Shown here in pieces: positions 25,756 to 35,083 of a DNA stretch of 64,000 nucleotides; position 1 is the stretch's first letter; each line of letters begins with the position of its first letter. The position numbers were made by a program, and so were the translations under genes. This DNA is from JADHLI01 sp965656625 (GTDB lineage Bacteria > Pseudomonadota > Alphaproteobacteria > Puniceispirillales > Puniceispirillaceae). Under the pieces are notes generated by a model. It ran no database searches and had not been told where the DNA came from. It was given only the letters and a program-made list of their open reading frames with translations. Location of the stretch: positions 62,001 to 126,000 of the forward strand of contig CBFHLG010000004.1 of assembly GCA_965656625.1 (NCBI GenBank). The letters run 5' to 3'.

Positions 25756-27537
25756 ATGAAAATGACAACTGAAGAAGCCTTTGTAAAAGTGCTGCAGCGC
25801 CATGGGATTGAACATGCGTTTGGGATTATCGGGTCCGCGATGATGCCGATTTCTGATTTGTTCCCGCAAGCCGGAATTACCTTCTGGGATGCCGCGCATG
25901 AATGTAACGCCGGCATGATGGCTGATGGCTATACCCGCGCTTCGGGCAAGGTATGTATGATGGTGGCCCAGAACGGCCCGGGCATCACCAATTTTGTGAC
26001 GCCAGTGAAAACAGCTTATTGGAACCACACCCCGTTATTGCTGGTAACCCCGCAGGCGGCCAATAAAACCATCGGTCAGGGCGGCTTCCAGGAAGTTGAA
26101 CAAATGGCCCTGTTTAAAGATATGGTCTGCTATCAAGAAGAGGTGCGCGACCCGTCACGTGTAGCAGAGGTTCTGAACCGCGTGATCACGCAAGCTATTC
26201 GGCTCAGCGCACCTGCCCAGATTAATATCCCGCGTGATTTCTGGACTCAGGTTGTTGATATTGAAATTCCTGAAATCCTCAGCTTTGAGCGGCCAAGCGG
26301 CGGTGAAGACGCTATCGCACAGGCGGCCCAGCTGCTGAACGAGGCTGAATTTCCGGTTATCCTGAACGGGGCCGGGGTTGTTATCGGCGGGGCGATACCG
26401 GCCTCTATGGCGTTGGCAGAACGGCTGGATGCGCCGGTTTGCTGCGGGTATCAGCATAATGATGCGTTCCCGGGCTCTCACCCCTTGTTTGCCGGGCCAT
26501 TGGGCTATAACGGCTCTAAGGCCGGTATGGAGCTGATTGCCAAGGCAGATGTTGTGCTGGCCTTGGGAACCCGGCTCAACCCGTTTTCCACCCTGCCAGG
26601 GTATGGCATTGATTACTGGCCGAAAGATGCCAAAATCATTCAGGTGGATATCAACCCTGACCGTATTGGGCTGACCAAGCCGGTATCTGTGGGGATTGTC
26701 GGTGATGCCAAGAAAGTGGCGGATGCGCTGTTGGCCAAGCTGGGCCCGCAGGCGGGCGAGAAAGGCCGGGCCAGCCGGACCGCAGTGATCGCCAAGACAA
26801 AATCAGCCTGGGCGCAAGAGCTGACCAGCCTTGACCATGAGGATGATGACCCGGGCACAACCTGGAATGAGCGCGCACGCACAAGAGAGCCGGGCAAGAT
26901 GAGCCCGCGGATGGCCTGGCGGGCGATTACCTCTGTGCTGCCGAAAGAAGCGATTATCAGCTCTGATATCGGCAATAACTGCGCTATCGGTAACGCTTAT
27001 CCAACCTTCGAAGTGGGCCGCAAATACCTGGCCCCGGGCCTGTTCGGGCCTTGTGGTTATGGGTTCCCGGCGATTTGCGGGGCGAAGATTGCCCAGCCTG
27101 ACGTGCCTGTGGTCGGTTTTGCCGGTGATGGCGCGTTTGGGATTTCAATGAATGAAATGGTGTCTGTCGGGCGGGACGAATGGCCGCCGATTACGATGAT
27201 CATCTTCCGCAATTACCAGTGGGGCGCCGAAAAGCGGAACACCACATTGTGGTTTGAAGATAACTTTGTCGGCACAGAACTGGACACAGATGTAACTTAT
27301 GCCGGTATTGCCAAGCAGTGCGGTGTTGAAGGTGTTCAGGTAGACGGTATGGACGCGCTGGCAGATGCCCTTGATAAGGCTATCGAAGCGCAGATGAAGG
27401 ACAAGAAAACGACCTTTATTGAGGTGGTCCTGAACCAGGAGCTGGGTGAGCCGTTCCGCCGTGATGCGATGAAGAAGCCTGTTGCGGTTGCCGGTATTGA
27501 CCCGGCTGATTTCCGCCCTCAACAGCCTGTCAGCTAA
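25756..27537 (+). CDS. xsc: Sulfoacetaldehyde acetyltransferase
   Basis: A 593-residue thiamine-diphosphate enzyme. It has the three ThDP domains in order: N-terminal PYR (EEAFVKVLQRHGIEHAFGIIGSAMMPISDLF), the central domain and a C-terminal PP domain with the GDGAFGISMNEM ThDP/Mg motif and NYQWGAEKRN. Strong agreement along its whole length with Xsc (for example GGFQEVEQMALFKDMVCYQEEV) sets it apart from acetolactate synthase. It splits sulfoacetaldehyde with phosphate into acetyl phosphate and sulfite. A GGAAGGA ribosome-binding site precedes it. pta follows directly. Confidence 0.95.
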   Translation: MKMTTEEAFVKVLQRHGIEHAFGIIGSAMMPISDLFPQAGITFWDAAHECNAGMMADGYTRASGKVCMMVAQNGPGITNFVTPVKTAYWNHTPLLLVTPQAANKTIGQGGFQEVEQMALFKDMVCYQEEVRDPSRVAEVLNRVITQAIRLSAPAQINIPRDFWTQVVDIEIPEILSFERPSGGEDAIAQAAQLLNEAEFPVILNGAGVVIGGAIPASMALAERLDAPVCCGYQHNDAFPGSHPLFAGPLGYNGSKAGMELIAKADVVLALGTRLNPFSTLPGYGIDYWPKDAKIIQVDINPDRIGLTKPVSVGIVGDAKKVADALLAKLGPQAGEKGRASRTAVIAKTKSAWAQELTSLDHEDDDPGTTWNERARTREPGKMSPRMAWRAITSVLPKEAIISSDIGNNCAIGNAYPTFEVGRKYLAPGLFGPCGYGFPAICGAKIAQPDVPVVGFAGDGAFGISMNEMVSVGRDEWPPITMIIFRNYQWGAEKRNTTLWFEDNFVGTELDTDVTYAGIAKQCGVEGVQVDGMDALADALDKAIEAQMKDKKTTFIEVVLNQELGEPFRRDAMKKPVAVAGIDPADFRPQQPVS

Positions 27538-27553
27538 GCTGCAGGCGAGGCTC

Positions 27554-28495
27554 ATGTCATCTGGATTTATCAGCAGGGTGAAGGCGGTATGTCCGCCTGA
27601 CCTGCTGGCCCGGGCAAAAGCGCGGGGAACCTGCCGGTTGTTAGTGGTCAGGGCCTCTGCGCCGTTGCCCATGCAGGCCGCGTATGACGCGGTGCAGGCG
27701 GGTATCGCAGAACCGGTTCTGGTGGGCGAGCCAGAGCGCATAAGACATGAGGCCGAAACGCTCGGCTGGGCTGTGCCGGACGCGATGATCGTGCCGGCCA
27801 CAGGTGAGCGTGAAGCTGCCCAGATTTCAGCTGATCTTATCCGCCGCGGTCTGGCCGGCGACGGCGCCGCAATCGGGGCGGTGATGAAGGGCCAGCTGCA
27901 CACGGATGTTTTTATGGGCGCGCTGCTGGATAAAACTGTGGGCCTGCGCACAGGCGGGCGTTTAGTTCATCTGTTTGCGATATTCCCGCCTGACGGGTCT
28001 GCCCCGGTTCTGGTCTCTGATGCGGCGGTGAATGTCAGCCCTGATGATAAGACCAAACAGCAGAGCATGGCCGAAATGGCGCGCCTGTCACCCCTGATAG
28101 GCCAAGATAAGCCGCGTCTGGCGGTGCTGTCGGCAACCGAAACCCCTATTGAAAGCATGCCCGCCTCACTGGAGGCAGAGCGGCAGGCAGGCTGGGCCCG
28201 CGATCATCTGGACGGGGTGAACGTGTCCGGGCCGTTGTCGCTTGATCTGGCGCTGTCTGCGGCCTCTGTTGCCTTGAAAGGGCTGGAGGGGGATGATGTG
28301 GCCGGCCGCGCAAACTGTTTCCTTATGCCGGAGATTGTGTCCGGCAACATCCTGTATAAGGCGTTTGTGTATCTGGGCGGGGGGTGTGCGGCCGGGATTG
28401 TGGCCGGCGGGTCTATCCCTGTGCTTCTGACCAGCCGTGCTGACCCGCCCGAAGCCCGCTTAGCGTCTGTCGCCCTTGCGGCCCTGGCGCGGTAG
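27554..28495 (+). CDS. pta: Phosphate acetyltransferase
   Basis: A 313-residue PTA_PTB-domain protein, the short form without the DRTGG domain. It contains GAAIGAVMKGQLHTDVFMG, a VNVSPDDKTKQQ segment and the C-terminal FVYLGGGCAAGIVAGGSIPVLLTSRAD motif. It turns the acetyl phosphate made by Xsc into acetyl-CoA. The start at 27554 (MSSGFISRVKAVCPP), 17 bases after xsc, follows GGCGAGG. xsc-pta adjacency is known from taurine-degrading alphaproteobacteria. Confidence 0.93.
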   Translation: MSSGFISRVKAVCPPDLLARAKARGTCRLLVVRASAPLPMQAAYDAVQAGIAEPVLVGEPERIRHEAETLGWAVPDAMIVPATGEREAAQISADLIRRGLAGDGAAIGAVMKGQLHTDVFMGALLDKTVGLRTGGRLVHLFAIFPPDGSAPVLVSDAAVNVSPDDKTKQQSMAEMARLSPLIGQDKPRLAVLSATETPIESMPASLEAERQAGWARDHLDGVNVSGPLSLDLALSAASVALKGLEGDDVAGRANCFLMPEIVSGNILYKAFVYLGGGCAAGIVAGGSIPVLLTSRADPPEARLASVALAALAR

Positions 28496-28509
28496 AGGGC
28501 AATCAGGGG

Positions 28510-28890
28510 TTAGCTTGCTGCTGATGAGTTTTTCTGGTCCTTGCGGAACCCCCTGATAAGCCTGGGCAGTCCTTCCATTGTTATAATAATGGTTGCAGCA
28601 ACCGGATGACCTGCCCATAAAGCAAAAACAGCGACACCAGCAATAGCAAAGAATATAAGGGTTGAGCTTCTTATTCTTTTGGTATCGTTTTTGATTATTG
28701 CCATTTCGCGTTGATGGTGCCGGTCCTGTTCCCGTTCCGCCATCGACAAGAAGCGGTCTGCACTTCCGGGAAGAATTTCTTCATACCCTTTTACCATTTC
28801 GGCAGATGGTAGCGGGCAGGAGTCGGGTGATGTAACTTCTTGGTTTTGGAGTTTTTGCTTCATGAAGCCATTGTCAACTGATGAAAACAT
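28510..28890 (-). CDS. DUF2335 family membrane protein
   Basis: A 126-residue protein with the DUF2335 core LPSAEMVKGYEEILPGSADRFLSMAEREQDRHHQRE, then two hydrophobic segments (STLIFFAIAGVAVFALWAG and VAATIIITMEGLPRLI). DUF2335 proteins are found on mobile DNA and in chromosomes, and the function is unknown. A clear ribosome-binding site is missing for ATG 28890. ATG 28863 (MKQKLQNQ) is an alternative. The gene is lower in GC than its flanks, which hints at acquisition. Confidence 0.7.
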   Translation of the reverse strand: MFSSVDNGFMKQKLQNQEVTSPDSCPLPSAEMVKGYEEILPGSADRFLSMAEREQDRHHQREMAIIKNDTKRIRSSTLIFFAIAGVAVFALWAGHPVAATIIITMEGLPRLIRGFRKDQKNSSAAS

Positions 28891-28962
28891 CAATTCAACC
28901 GACTTGCATTGGTTTTTTGAATTCTCGTTTTAAATCAACGCGGTAGCGGGCAGGCACTAAGC

Positions 28963-31455
28963 CTACCCCTTCATCCGTTCGCCGGTTGGGTCATAGAGCG
29001 GTTTCAGGCTGGCTTTAGCAGCGCAAATCTGGCCGGCAACATCAATCTCATAAGATGACGCCAGCATATCGGCCGCGCTTTCCCCCTTCTGACAGGCCAC
29101 ATAGCCAAGGCCTATCGCACTGCCCAGATGGTGGCCGTAATTGCCAGAGGTCAGATAGCCGGTTATCTCGCCATCTCTTAAAATCGGCTCATTATGATAG
29201 AGCAGGGGACGGTTGTCCTGTAATTGGAACTGGACCAGACGGCGGCTGAGGCCCGCTTCCCGCTTGGCCAGAACCGCATCACGGCCGATAAACTGGCCCA
29301 GCTGTGATGACGGTTTGTCTGTCTTCACCGCAAAGCCCAGCCCGGCTTCAAGGATATGATCTTCATCAGAGATATCATGACCGAAATGACGGAACGCCTT
29401 TTCAATGCGGCAACTGTCCAGAACATGCAGACCAGCAAGGCTGAGGCCGTGATCGTGCCCCGATTGCCAGACCACATCAAAGACATGTTCTGCCATGTCG
29501 GCAGAGACATACAGCTCCCAGCCCAGCTCACCCACATAAGACACGCGGTGCGCCCTGGCCACAGCCTGGCCGATATGAATATCGCGGGCACGGCCAAAGC
29601 CGAAATCAGCATTATCAAGCGACTGGTCAATCACCGGCTGGAGGACTGAACGCGCGTTCGGGCCCATCACCGCAATCACCGCTTCACAGACCGTCATATC
29701 CACCGCCACACACTGGGCATGTTCAGGGATGTGCCGGTTCAGCCAGCTCATCTCGCGCCGGATTGTGGCGGCCGGCGTGACCACCAGAAATTCATCTGAA
29801 GACAGCCGCGTGACAGTCACATCAGCCTCTATGCCGCCAGCCTCATTCAGCCACTGGGTATAGACGATACGGCCCGGTTCCACAGCTACATCATTGGCAC
29901 AAACAAGTTGAAGTACCTTTTCAGCATCACGGCCTATCACCTTGATTTTACCGAATGTTGACAGATCAAATAATCCGGCTCTGTTGCGTACAGCCTCATG
30001 TTCAGCTGCGGCATAGCCGAACCAGTTCTGGCGGCCCCAGCTATAGTCATAGGCGGGTGTTTTGCCCTGTTCAGCCTCATCTTTGGGCAGGAACCAGTTG
30101 GCCCGCTCCCAGCCGAACAGNNNNNNNNNNNNNNNNNNNNNNNNNNNNNNNNNNNNNNNNNNNNNNNNNNNNNNNNNNNNNNNNNNNNNNNNNNNNNNNN
30201 NNNNNNNNNNNNNNNNNNNTGCGTACAGCAGGCCAAGGGTTTCGGTGACCCGGGCAGACAGGTAATGACGGTTGGCCTGGAAGGGGTGCATGCGGCGGAT
30301 ATCCACATCCCAGATATCCATCTGTGGGCGGCCTGTATCCATCCATTGGGCGAGCGCCATACCGGCCCCGCCGGCAGACTGAATGCCGACAGAATTAAAC
30401 CCGGCAGCAACAAAGAAATTATGCATCTCCGGTGCTTCCCCCAGCAAGTAGCGGTCATCAGGGGTGAAGCTTTCCGGGCCGTTGAAGAAGGTCTGAATCC
30501 CGGTGGTTTCCAGAACGGGCAGGCGCGCGGTCGCGGCCTCTAATATCGGCATGAAATGATCGAAATCATCGGGCAGGGTGGTAAATTCAAAATCATCTGA
30601 AATCCCGTCACCGCCCCACGGCTTGGCGACAGGTTCAAACGCGCCAAGGAGCAGCTTGCCGGCATCTTCTTTGTAATAGGCACATTCATCCGGCACGCGC
30701 AGTACCGGCAGGTTGCGCTGCAACCCGTCGATTTGTTCGGTGACGATGTAGAAATGCTCACAGGCGTGAAGCGGCACGGAAACGCCGGCCATCTGGCCAA
30801 TGTCGCGGGCCCACATACCGCCGCAATTGACCACATAATCGGCTGATATATCGCCCTTATCTGTGGCAACACCGGTAACCGTGCGGCCTTTGGGGGTGTC
30901 TTTGTGATGAATGGCGGTGACCTTCACCCCTTCACAGATTTTGGCGCCCTTGGCCCGTGCCCCTTTGGCCAGAGCCTGGGTGATGTTAACCGGGTCTGCC
31001 TGGCCGTCCTTGGCCAGATACACCCCGCCCTTGGCGTCTGATACGTTCAGGCCGGGATAGCGCGAAGTGATATCAGACGGGCTTATCTCGTCAATCTCTA
31101 CCCCGAAGGCGCGCGCCATCGCCGCCCCCCGCCGCAATTCTTCCATCCGGGCATCGGTCAGCGCCACGGTGATAGACCCGTTCTGGCGAAAGCCTGTCGC
31201 CACGCCTGTCTTTTCTTCAAGGCTGGCGTAGAGTTCTTGTGAATATTTCGCCAGCCGGGTCATGTTCTGGGTTGCGCGCAACTGGGCAATCAGGCCCGCC
31301 GCGTGCCAGGTGGTCCCACAGGTCAGGGATTTGCGTTCAAGCAGGACGATATCTGTCCAGCCCAGTTCAGCCAGGTGATAGGCCACCGAACAGCCGACTA
31401 CGCCGCCGCCGACAATCACCACGCGGGCGTGTGAGGGAAGGGATTTATCAGCCAT
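28963..31455 (-). CDS. Dimethylglycine dehydrogenase-like flavoprotein (copy 1)
   Basis: An 830-residue fusion. The N-terminal half is an FAD-dependent DAO domain (VVIVGGGVVGCSVAYHLAE dinucleotide motif; TTWHAAG, whose His carries covalent FAD in dimethylglycine dehydrogenase). The C-terminal half is a GcvT-like tetrahydrofolate-binding aminomethyltransferase domain (LGWELYVSADMAEHVFDVV; GRDAVLAKREAG). Such enzymes demethylate dimethylglycine, sarcosine or related N-methyl compounds and pass formaldehyde to tetrahydrofolate. It lies 4 bases after a paralogue of the same architecture. An N run (30121-30219) hides 33 codons. The exact substrate is undetermined. Confidence 0.85.
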   Translation of the reverse strand: MADKSLPSHARVVIVGGGVVGCSVAYHLAELGWTDIVLLERKSLTCGTTWHAAGLIAQLRATQNMTRLAKYSQELYASLEEKTGVATGFRQNGSITVALTDARMEELRRGAAMARAFGVEIDEISPSDITSRYPGLNVSDAKGGVYLAKDGQADPVNITQALAKGARAKGAKICEGVKVTAIHHKDTPKGRTVTGVATDKGDISADYVVNCGGMWARDIGQMAGVSVPLHACEHFYIVTEQIDGLQRNLPVLRVPDECAYYKEDAGKLLLGAFEPVAKPWGGDGISDDFEFTTLPDDFDHFMPILEAATARLPVLETTGIQTFFNGPESFTPDDRYLLGEAPEMHNFFVAAGFNSVGIQSAGGAGMALAQWMDTGRPQMDIWDVDIRRMHPFQANRHYLSARVTETLGLLYAXXXXXXXXXXXXXXXXXXXXXXXXXXXXXXXXXLFGWERANWFLPKDEAEQGKTPAYDYSWGRQNWFGYAAAEHEAVRNRAGLFDLSTFGKIKVIGRDAEKVLQLVCANDVAVEPGRIVYTQWLNEAGGIEADVTVTRLSSDEFLVVTPAATIRREMSWLNRHIPEHAQCVAVDMTVCEAVIAVMGPNARSVLQPVIDQSLDNADFGFGRARDIHIGQAVARAHRVSYVGELGWELYVSADMAEHVFDVVWQSGHDHGLSLAGLHVLDSCRIEKAFRHFGHDISDEDHILEAGLGFAVKTDKPSSQLGQFIGRDAVLAKREAGLSRRLVQFQLQDNRPLLYHNEPILRDGEITGYLTSGNYGHHLGSAIGLGYVACQKGESAADMLASSYEIDVAGQICAAKASLKPLYDPTGERMKG
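30121..30219. other. Run of 99 undetermined bases
   Basis: An N run inside the first dimethylglycine dehydrogenase-like gene. The reading frame continues across it. Confidence 0.99.
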
Positions 31456-31459
31456 CAGA

Positions 31460-33958
31460 TTATCCTTTCAAGCGCAGATTGTCTTTATCATAGCTTGGCT
31501 CTGTATGGGCGATGATGCGCGCGGTGCGTACCCGCCCCACGACCTCAACAGCCAGCTCACGGCCAATGCTGGCGTCCTGACCCGCTTCCAGAACGGCCAG
31601 CGCCAGAGAGGTTCCCGTGCGATGACCATAGCCGCCAGACAGTACCAGGCCGGCCAGCTCAGATGAGGCCGGGCCAGCAAGGACAGACGACAGGTAAACA
31701 GCCTCACCACAGCCTTGGGCGTCATCCGGGTCATCAACCGCAAGGGTGACAAACTGGCGGTGCGGTGCGTCCTTCAGCGCGGCAAGTGCCTCACGCCCGA
31801 CAAAGCTGTCTTTAGAGAGATGCACCCAGCGGCCAAGGCCACAATCAAACATGTTATAATCAGAGGTCAGGTCGCCCTTCCAAGACCGATAGCCTTTTTC
31901 AAGCCGCATCGAGTCCAGCGCCAGCATGCCAAACGGTTTCAGGTTATGCTCTGCCCCGGCGGCAAACAGCGCCTCATAAACAGCCGTGGTTTCAGCAACC
32001 GGAATATGCAGCTCCCAGCCTTTCTCGCCAGTAAAAGATACCCTGAGCGCGGTCATCGCCACATCAGCCACAGTTATCTGTTGATGAGACAGCCAGGGAA
32101 AAGCGTTATTGCTCAGGTCATTGTCAGACAGTTTTGCGAGCAGGTCCTGAGCCTTCGGGCCGGTCACCAGCAGGGTTGACCAGTCGCGGGTCTCATCGGT
32201 AAGCGTAATCGGGCCGTCTTCTGGCAGGGCGGCGGACAGCAGGTCGCGGTCATGCCAGTACGCCCCGGCCCCGAAAATTAGCCAGAACTCATCCTCAGCA
32301 AAGCGGGTCACTGACATCTCGGACAGGATCTTGCCCTTGGCAGAGGCAAAATAGCCAAGACCGGTGCGGCCAATCGCGGGCAGCTTATTGGTCATCAAGC
32401 CAGCCAGCCAGTCTGCCGCGCCCGGCCCGGACAGGCGGGTGCGCGAAAAGCCGGGCAGGTCCAATACGCCGACATGTTCAGCCACATGACGGCATTCAGC
32501 CCCCACAAGATCAAAGAATGGCTGGCGGTCATAGCTGTCCACCTGCGCCGGGGTAAAGCCGTCAGGGGCATAATAATCAGCCCGTTCCCAGCCGCCATAC
32601 GCGCCCATCACCGCGCCGTCATCCAGATGCCGCTGATATAAAGGCCCGGTTTTGGCGGGCCGCCCGTCATCCCACTGGATGTTCGGGAAATGTATGGCAT
32701 ATTCATGGCTGTAGGTTTCAAGGGCCTTGGCTTTGGCATAGGCCGCGTCGACATGATCTGTGAAGCGGCGCGGGTCCACCGCCCAGGCATCTGTTTCCGG
32801 TTCACCATGAACGATATATTCAGATAACAGCTTGCCCGCACCGCCTGCCTGGACAATGCCAAAGGTGAAGACACAGGCTTCAAATGCGTTTGGTACGCCC
32901 GGCATCGGGCCGATAAGAGGCAGGCCGTCAGGCGTATAAGGAATAGGCCCGTTCACCACCCTTGTAATGCCCCCTGAGCCCAGGATGGGCACGCGTGCGC
33001 AGGCATCTTCAATATACCATTCCAGCCGGTCCAGATCGTCAGGATAGAGCTGGAAGGAAAAATCGTCTGGCATCGGGTCGGCGCTGTCTGTCCAATGGGC
33101 ACGGCAGTGTTTTTCATAGGGGCCAAGCAGCAGGCCGTCTTTTTCCTGACGCAAGTAATAAGAGCTGTCCGGATCACGCAGCAGAGGCAGTTTTTTATCC
33201 CGCGCGCTCAGCTCTGGGATCGCTTCAGTGATAAGATACTGGTGCGCCAGCGATACACAAGGCACAGTCCGGCCAAACATGGCGCCCAGCTCTGCTGCGC
33301 GGTAGCCGGCGGCGTTAACCACAATATCGGCTTTGATGGTGCCGTTCGGGGTGTCGATGACCCAGAGATTATCCTGGCGCGCAACACCGGTTACCGGACA
33401 GAAGCGGATGATTTTAACGCCCTGATCCCGGGCCCCTTTGGCAAAAGCCTGAGTCAACTGGGCCGGGTCAATATCACCATCATAAGAATCCCACAAACCG
33501 CCTTGCAGATCATGAGTTTCCAGGAACGGATAAACATCCCGCATTTCGGCCGTTGTCATCATATCCATCTCGAAGCCCATCTGCCGGGCCATGGCGCGGA
33601 CATGCGCAAATTCTTCCATCCTCTGGCGGGAATGGGCCAGACGCACAGACCCGGTAACATGATAATTCATCGGATAGTCGGTCAGTTCAGGCAGCTGGCG
33701 ATACAGCTCACACGAATAATGCTGCATCTTCATCACTGTCCATGAGCCAACATAGTTCGGGCAGTTCCCCGCCGCATGCCAGGTTGACCCGGAGGTCAGT
33801 TCATTTTTTTCCAGCAAAACAACGTCCGACCAGCCTTCACGGCCTAAATGCCAGGCGATGGAACAGCCGACCGCGCCGCCGCCGATAATCACCACACGGG
33901 CATGTGACGGCAGTTTGGCTTTGCTGGTTGGCTGTTCGGCTTGGTTTGGCTCTGACAT
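31460..33958 (-). CDS. Dimethylglycine dehydrogenase-like flavoprotein (copy 2)
   Basis: An 832-residue paralogue of the preceding gene with the same layout: FAD domain (VVIIGGGAVGCSIAWHL; GSTWHAAGNC with the flavin-linking His) and GcvT-type folate domain (EKGWELHIPVAETTAVYEALF; MALDSMRLEKGYRSWKGDL rendered as LALDSMRLEKGYRSWKGDL). It is first in a two-gene operon transcribed away from a palindromic operator. The two copies are clearly diverged, so they probably act on different methylated amines, for example dimethylglycine and sarcosine. That is inference. Confidence 0.86.
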   Translation of the reverse strand: MSEPNQAEQPTSKAKLPSHARVVIIGGGAVGCSIAWHLGREGWSDVVLLEKNELTSGSTWHAAGNCPNYVGSWTVMKMQHYSCELYRQLPELTDYPMNYHVTGSVRLAHSRQRMEEFAHVRAMARQMGFEMDMMTTAEMRDVYPFLETHDLQGGLWDSYDGDIDPAQLTQAFAKGARDQGVKIIRFCPVTGVARQDNLWVIDTPNGTIKADIVVNAAGYRAAELGAMFGRTVPCVSLAHQYLITEAIPELSARDKKLPLLRDPDSSYYLRQEKDGLLLGPYEKHCRAHWTDSADPMPDDFSFQLYPDDLDRLEWYIEDACARVPILGSGGITRVVNGPIPYTPDGLPLIGPMPGVPNAFEACVFTFGIVQAGGAGKLLSEYIVHGEPETDAWAVDPRRFTDHVDAAYAKAKALETYSHEYAIHFPNIQWDDGRPAKTGPLYQRHLDDGAVMGAYGGWERADYYAPDGFTPAQVDSYDRQPFFDLVGAECRHVAEHVGVLDLPGFSRTRLSGPGAADWLAGLMTNKLPAIGRTGLGYFASAKGKILSEMSVTRFAEDEFWLIFGAGAYWHDRDLLSAALPEDGPITLTDETRDWSTLLVTGPKAQDLLAKLSDNDLSNNAFPWLSHQQITVADVAMTALRVSFTGEKGWELHIPVAETTAVYEALFAAGAEHNLKPFGMLALDSMRLEKGYRSWKGDLTSDYNMFDCGLGRWVHLSKDSFVGREALAALKDAPHRQFVTLAVDDPDDAQGCGEAVYLSSVLAGPASSELAGLVLSGGYGHRTGTSLALAVLEAGQDASIGRELAVEVVGRVRTARIIAHTEPSYDKDNLRLKG

Positions 33959-34007
33959 TGGTTAAATCTCCCCGTTTGCAGCCCAGAACCTGATCCAGTT
34001 CTGCGGT

Positions 34008-34038
34008 ATCTGCAGATTACGTTAATCTGCGCAGATTA
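34008..34038. promoter_or_regulatory. Double palindromic operator
   Basis: Two palindromes centred 18 bases apart: ATCTGCAGAT (34008-34017) and the perfect 16-mer TAATCTGCGCAGATTA (34023-34038). They share the half-site ATCTGC. The site is in the 242-base divergent region between the dimethylglycine dehydrogenase operon and the racemase gene, 50 bases upstream of the former. It is a likely repressor or activator site. The regulator is unknown. Confidence 0.65.
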
Positions 34039-34200
34039 CCAATGATTTGACCGGGCGGAATTGTCAAATCGCGAAAAGAAATCGTCTGGGAAAGACACTC
34101 TTTCAGACCCTGATTTTTGAAACCGGTGGGCGCGGCTTGTCAGAGAGGGGAGGTGGTTGCTAGTCTGGCAGGCGGAAATGTTCAGAAAAGGCGGTTAATC

Positions 34201-34920
34201 ATGCGCACAGTCGGGTTGTTGGGCGGGATGAGCTGGCAAAGCACGCACAGCTATTATCAGCTGATCAATGAAGGCGTCCAGCAGCGTAAAGGCGGCCTGC
34301 ATTCCGCGCCGCTGTTGATGTATTCGTTTGATTTTGCCGAAATAGAAGCGTTGCAGATGTCAGGTGACTGGGCCGCGGCAGGCGCGTTGCTCGCCAGGCA
34401 AGCCGCCCGTCTGGAGGCGGCCGGGGCAGAGGCTGTGGTGCTGGCGACCAACACCATGCATAAGCTGGCCGACCAGATACAGGCGGCGATTTCAATACCG
34501 TTTCTGCATATTGCTGCGGCCACCGCAGAGGCGATACTGGCCAGTCCGGCACGCCAGCCTTTGTTGCTGGCGACCGCGTTTACCATGGAACAGGCGTTTT
34601 ACACCCGCCCGCTGGCAGACCGGTTGGGCAAGGCCGGTGGCGGCCTGCATATCCCGTGTGCCGCTAACCGGAAGATTGTGCATGATATCATCTATGATGA
34701 GCTGTGTGTCGGCGTGATAACAGCACAATCGCGTGCGGCTTATAAACAGATTATTGAGGCAGAGGCGAAAGAGACGGGCTGTGATGCCGTGATCCTGGGC
34801 TGTACCGAAATCGGCCTTTTGATCCGCCAAAGCGATACCCCGCTGCCGGTGTTTGATACCACAGCCCTGCATTGTGAGCAGGTGGTCGCCTTCATCTGTG
34901 GTGAGAAGACGCCAAAATGA
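34201..34920 (+). CDS. Aspartate/glutamate racemase family protein
   Basis: A 239-residue member of the Asp/Glu racemase family. The N-terminal MRTVGLLGGMSWQST and the two active-site motifs ATNTMHK (Thr83 in place of the first Cys) and GCTEIGLL (Cys201) match the asymmetric Thr/Cys arrangement of the E. coli YgeA type. Members with this pair act on glutamate or broad L-amino acids. The substrate here is not known. The stop lies inside a 13-base tandem repeat. It is divergent from the flavoprotein operon. Confidence 0.84.
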   Translation: MRTVGLLGGMSWQSTHSYYQLINEGVQQRKGGLHSAPLLMYSFDFAEIEALQMSGDWAAAGALLARQAARLEAAGAEAVVLATNTMHKLADQIQAAISIPFLHIAAATAEAILASPARQPLLLATAFTMEQAFYTRPLADRLGKAGGGLHIPCAANRKIVHDIIYDELCVGVITAQSRAAYKQIIEAEAKETGCDAVILGCTEIGLLIRQSDTPLPVFDTTALHCEQVVAFICGEKTPK

Positions 34921-34952
34921 AACACCGATATGAAACACCGATATGAAACACC
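34917..34952 (+). repeat. 13-base tandem repeat
   Basis: ATGAAACACCGAT occurs twice exactly (34917-34929, 34930-34942), followed by a 10-base partial copy (34943-34952). The first unit contains the racemase stop codon. Confidence 0.9.
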
Positions 34953-35083
34953 AGAATAAGGGGCCAGATAGGAGAGGCCAGATGCAAATGACGGGTGCTT
35001 GCCAAAGCCCGGGCAGACAGGTACATCTGCACAACAGCATATTTCTGCAGCATATCCAGGACAGACACGAAAGCTGAGAGAAC

